From: Prevotella sp. | GTDB lineage: Bacteria; Bacteroidota; Bacteroidia; Bacteroidales; Bacteroidaceae | Reading direction: 5' to 3' | Assembly: GCA_017619275.1 (NCBI GenBank) | Contig: JAFZSR010000053.1 | Coordinates: forward strand, 1 to 64,000 | DNA length: 64,000 nt | In this document: piece after piece, positions 63,210-64,000 of the stretch | How positions within the stretch are numbered: position 1 is the first letter of the stretch | How the letters are laid out: every line of letters begins with the position of its first letter | The notes under the pieces: model-generated | Told to the model about the DNA's origin: nothing | The model's input: the letters and a program-made list of their open reading frames with translations, nothing else | Database searches by the model: none | Position numbers and translations under genes: made by a program

Positions 63210-64000
63210 ATGATGACAAAGAAGTATTTAATGATGTCTATCCTGTTCCTTGCATTCAGTACAGGGGTAGTGGGACAGGTGCTGTCACGGCAAGCAAAGT
63301 CGTTTACCAAAAGGCCTGTCAGCGAAAGCGTTGTAGAAAGCCACATTGACAGCATTTATGTTATGACGACCGATGGCTGGGTGACTGGGAAGCAGGTGTG
63401 GGAGTATAATGAGGCGCAGCAGTTGTCTGTGGTTTGGCAATATACATGTCGTGGACAATTCGGTGATGATGCGATTGAATCGGAACTTGCTGTTAAGGAT
63501 GAGCTGTATTACAACGCGGATGGGTTGGAAATTCGCGACGACACCTATACCCCGTATAGGCAGGAATTGATTCTGACGGTTCGTGAGGAGGTGACGGAAA
63601 GTGATGGGATGGTTCCCATTACTGTAGTTTACAGTCAGCTTGAAGGCGGCCAACTGACACCCATCCTCAAACGTGAAACGAAACGGTATGGCGATGGCTT
63701 GATTTATAAGTATGATGTCCTGGTGAGGCAAGGGCAGAATTGGTCGCACTACATGACAGGTGAGGTGACCTATAATTCAAGCCGACTGCCAGAAGAGGAG
63801 GTGTTAACAGCCTCGCAATACGGACAAACGGTGGAAGAACGATTGAACTGCGTCTATGACTGGATGGACAACTTGACAAGCCTGACTGACCGTGTGAGCG
63901 TAGATGGCGTGGAATACAGTTGTTCAGTAACCAACTATGTGAACACGTATGACGATATGAAACGTCTTGTACAGGTGCATGTCATTCCTGATGATGGGGA
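63210..64000 (+). CDS. Secreted protein of unknown function, cut by the window end
   Basis: A frame without stop runs from the ATG at 63210 to the end of the window (263 codons seen). It starts MMTKKYLMMSILFLAFSTGV, a signal peptide, and continues with a beta-rich mature part (VESHIDSIYVMTTDGWVTG, YNEAQQLSVVWQYTCRG, LIYKYDVLV). Such strings of short beta-strands with 'YN..' motifs are frequent in repeat-type Bacteroidales exported proteins, which often end in a type IX tail; that end is not visible here. It belongs to the unit starting at 61972. Function unknown. Confidence 0.7.
   Translation, partial: MMTKKYLMMSILFLAFSTGVVGQVLSRQAKSFTKRPVSESVVESHIDSIYVMTTDGWVTGKQVWEYNEAQQLSVVWQYTCRGQFGDDAIESELAVKDELYYNADGLEIRDDTYTPYRQELILTVREEVTESDGMVPITVVYSQLEGGQLTPILKRETKRYGDGLIYKYDVLVRQGQNWSHYMTGEVTYNSSRLPEEEVLTASQYGQTVEERLNCVYDWMDNLTSLTDRVSVDGVEYSCSVTNYVNTYDDMKRLVQVHVIPDDG

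Overview
The window looks like a chromosome segment of a Bacteroidota bacterium, order Bacteroidales, most likely a Prevotella-type plant-polysaccharide degrader. Four things point there. Almost every transcription unit starts with the Bacteroidota promoter pattern (TTTG or TTG, a spacer of 19-21 bases, then TAnnTTTG). The tryptophan operon has the order trpB-E-G-D-C-F-A. Large secreted multidomain carbohydrate enzymes end in a type IX secretion-like sorting tail (YxLQGxxV... KGxYIxxxKKVV). Marker proteins such as Lnb-type DUF4105, SecA with a SEC-C tail, PhoH and RNase G fit the same group. Coding DNA is moderately GC-rich. The specificity domains of hsdS, the 41.5-42.4 kb intergenic region and the last 2 kb are clearly more AT-rich.

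Layout. 0-10 kb is mostly housekeeping. It holds a minus-strand unit (PD40 exported protein, uridine phosphorylase, threonine aldolase, mnmE), a plus-strand pair (response regulator-histidine kinase, asparaginase), then phoH, a TsaC/Sua5 protein, a gamma-carbonic-anhydrase-like protein and an AlkZ-related protein. From 10.05 to 10.63 kb there is no gene, but a promoter and a terminator on the minus strand bracket a probable small RNA of about 230 nt. 10.6-17.0 kb is a two-gene operon of exported glycoside hydrolases (a GH128-like enzyme and a clan GH-A enzyme with ricin and LamG modules). 17.2-24.2 kb is the complete trp operon, preceded by a leader peptide with three consecutive Trp codons and an attenuator hairpin. 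24.3-34.7 kb is a pectin operon: a GH28-GH105-third-domain fusion, a PL1 pectate lyase and a CE8 pectin methylesterase, closed by a strong terminator.

34.9-41.5 kb is a type I restriction-modification locus (hsdM-hsdS, then hsdR) with a YoeB-type toxin-antitoxin cassette in opposite orientation between hsdS and hsdR. The hsdM transcript has a leader of about 290 nt that can form two mutually exclusive long helices. Next to it, 41.85-42.4 kb has no gene but two tandem 110-bp copies of a hairpin element flanked by another repeat family. 42.4-51.7 kb is conserved: lnb, a phosphatase-fold protein with apparently missing catalytic residues, secA, an ABC ATPase, HU, a 29-residue basic protein and RNase G. 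51.8-59.9 kb holds a small lipoprotein, a xylan-directed pair (GH5-GH43 and CE6-CE1) and a type B carboxylesterase. 60.0-64.0 kb has a membrane-bound TPR/LuxR-type regulator divergent from a run of small secreted proteins of unknown function, the last cut by the window end.

How the parts work together. CE8 and PL1 carry the export tail and should de-esterify and cut pectin outside the cell. The GH28-GH105 fusion lacks the tail and probably finishes oligogalacturonides in the periplasm. The GH5-GH43 protein (tailed) and the CE6-CE1 protein (untailed) suggest the same division for acetylated or feruloylated arabinoxylan. No SusC/SusD pair lies in the window. The observations most worth following are the hsdM leader RNA, the trp attenuator, the toxin-antitoxin insertion in the restriction locus, the tandem hairpin repeats, the GTTGAAC repeats that supply stop codons and linkers, and the uncharacterised cluster at the right edge.
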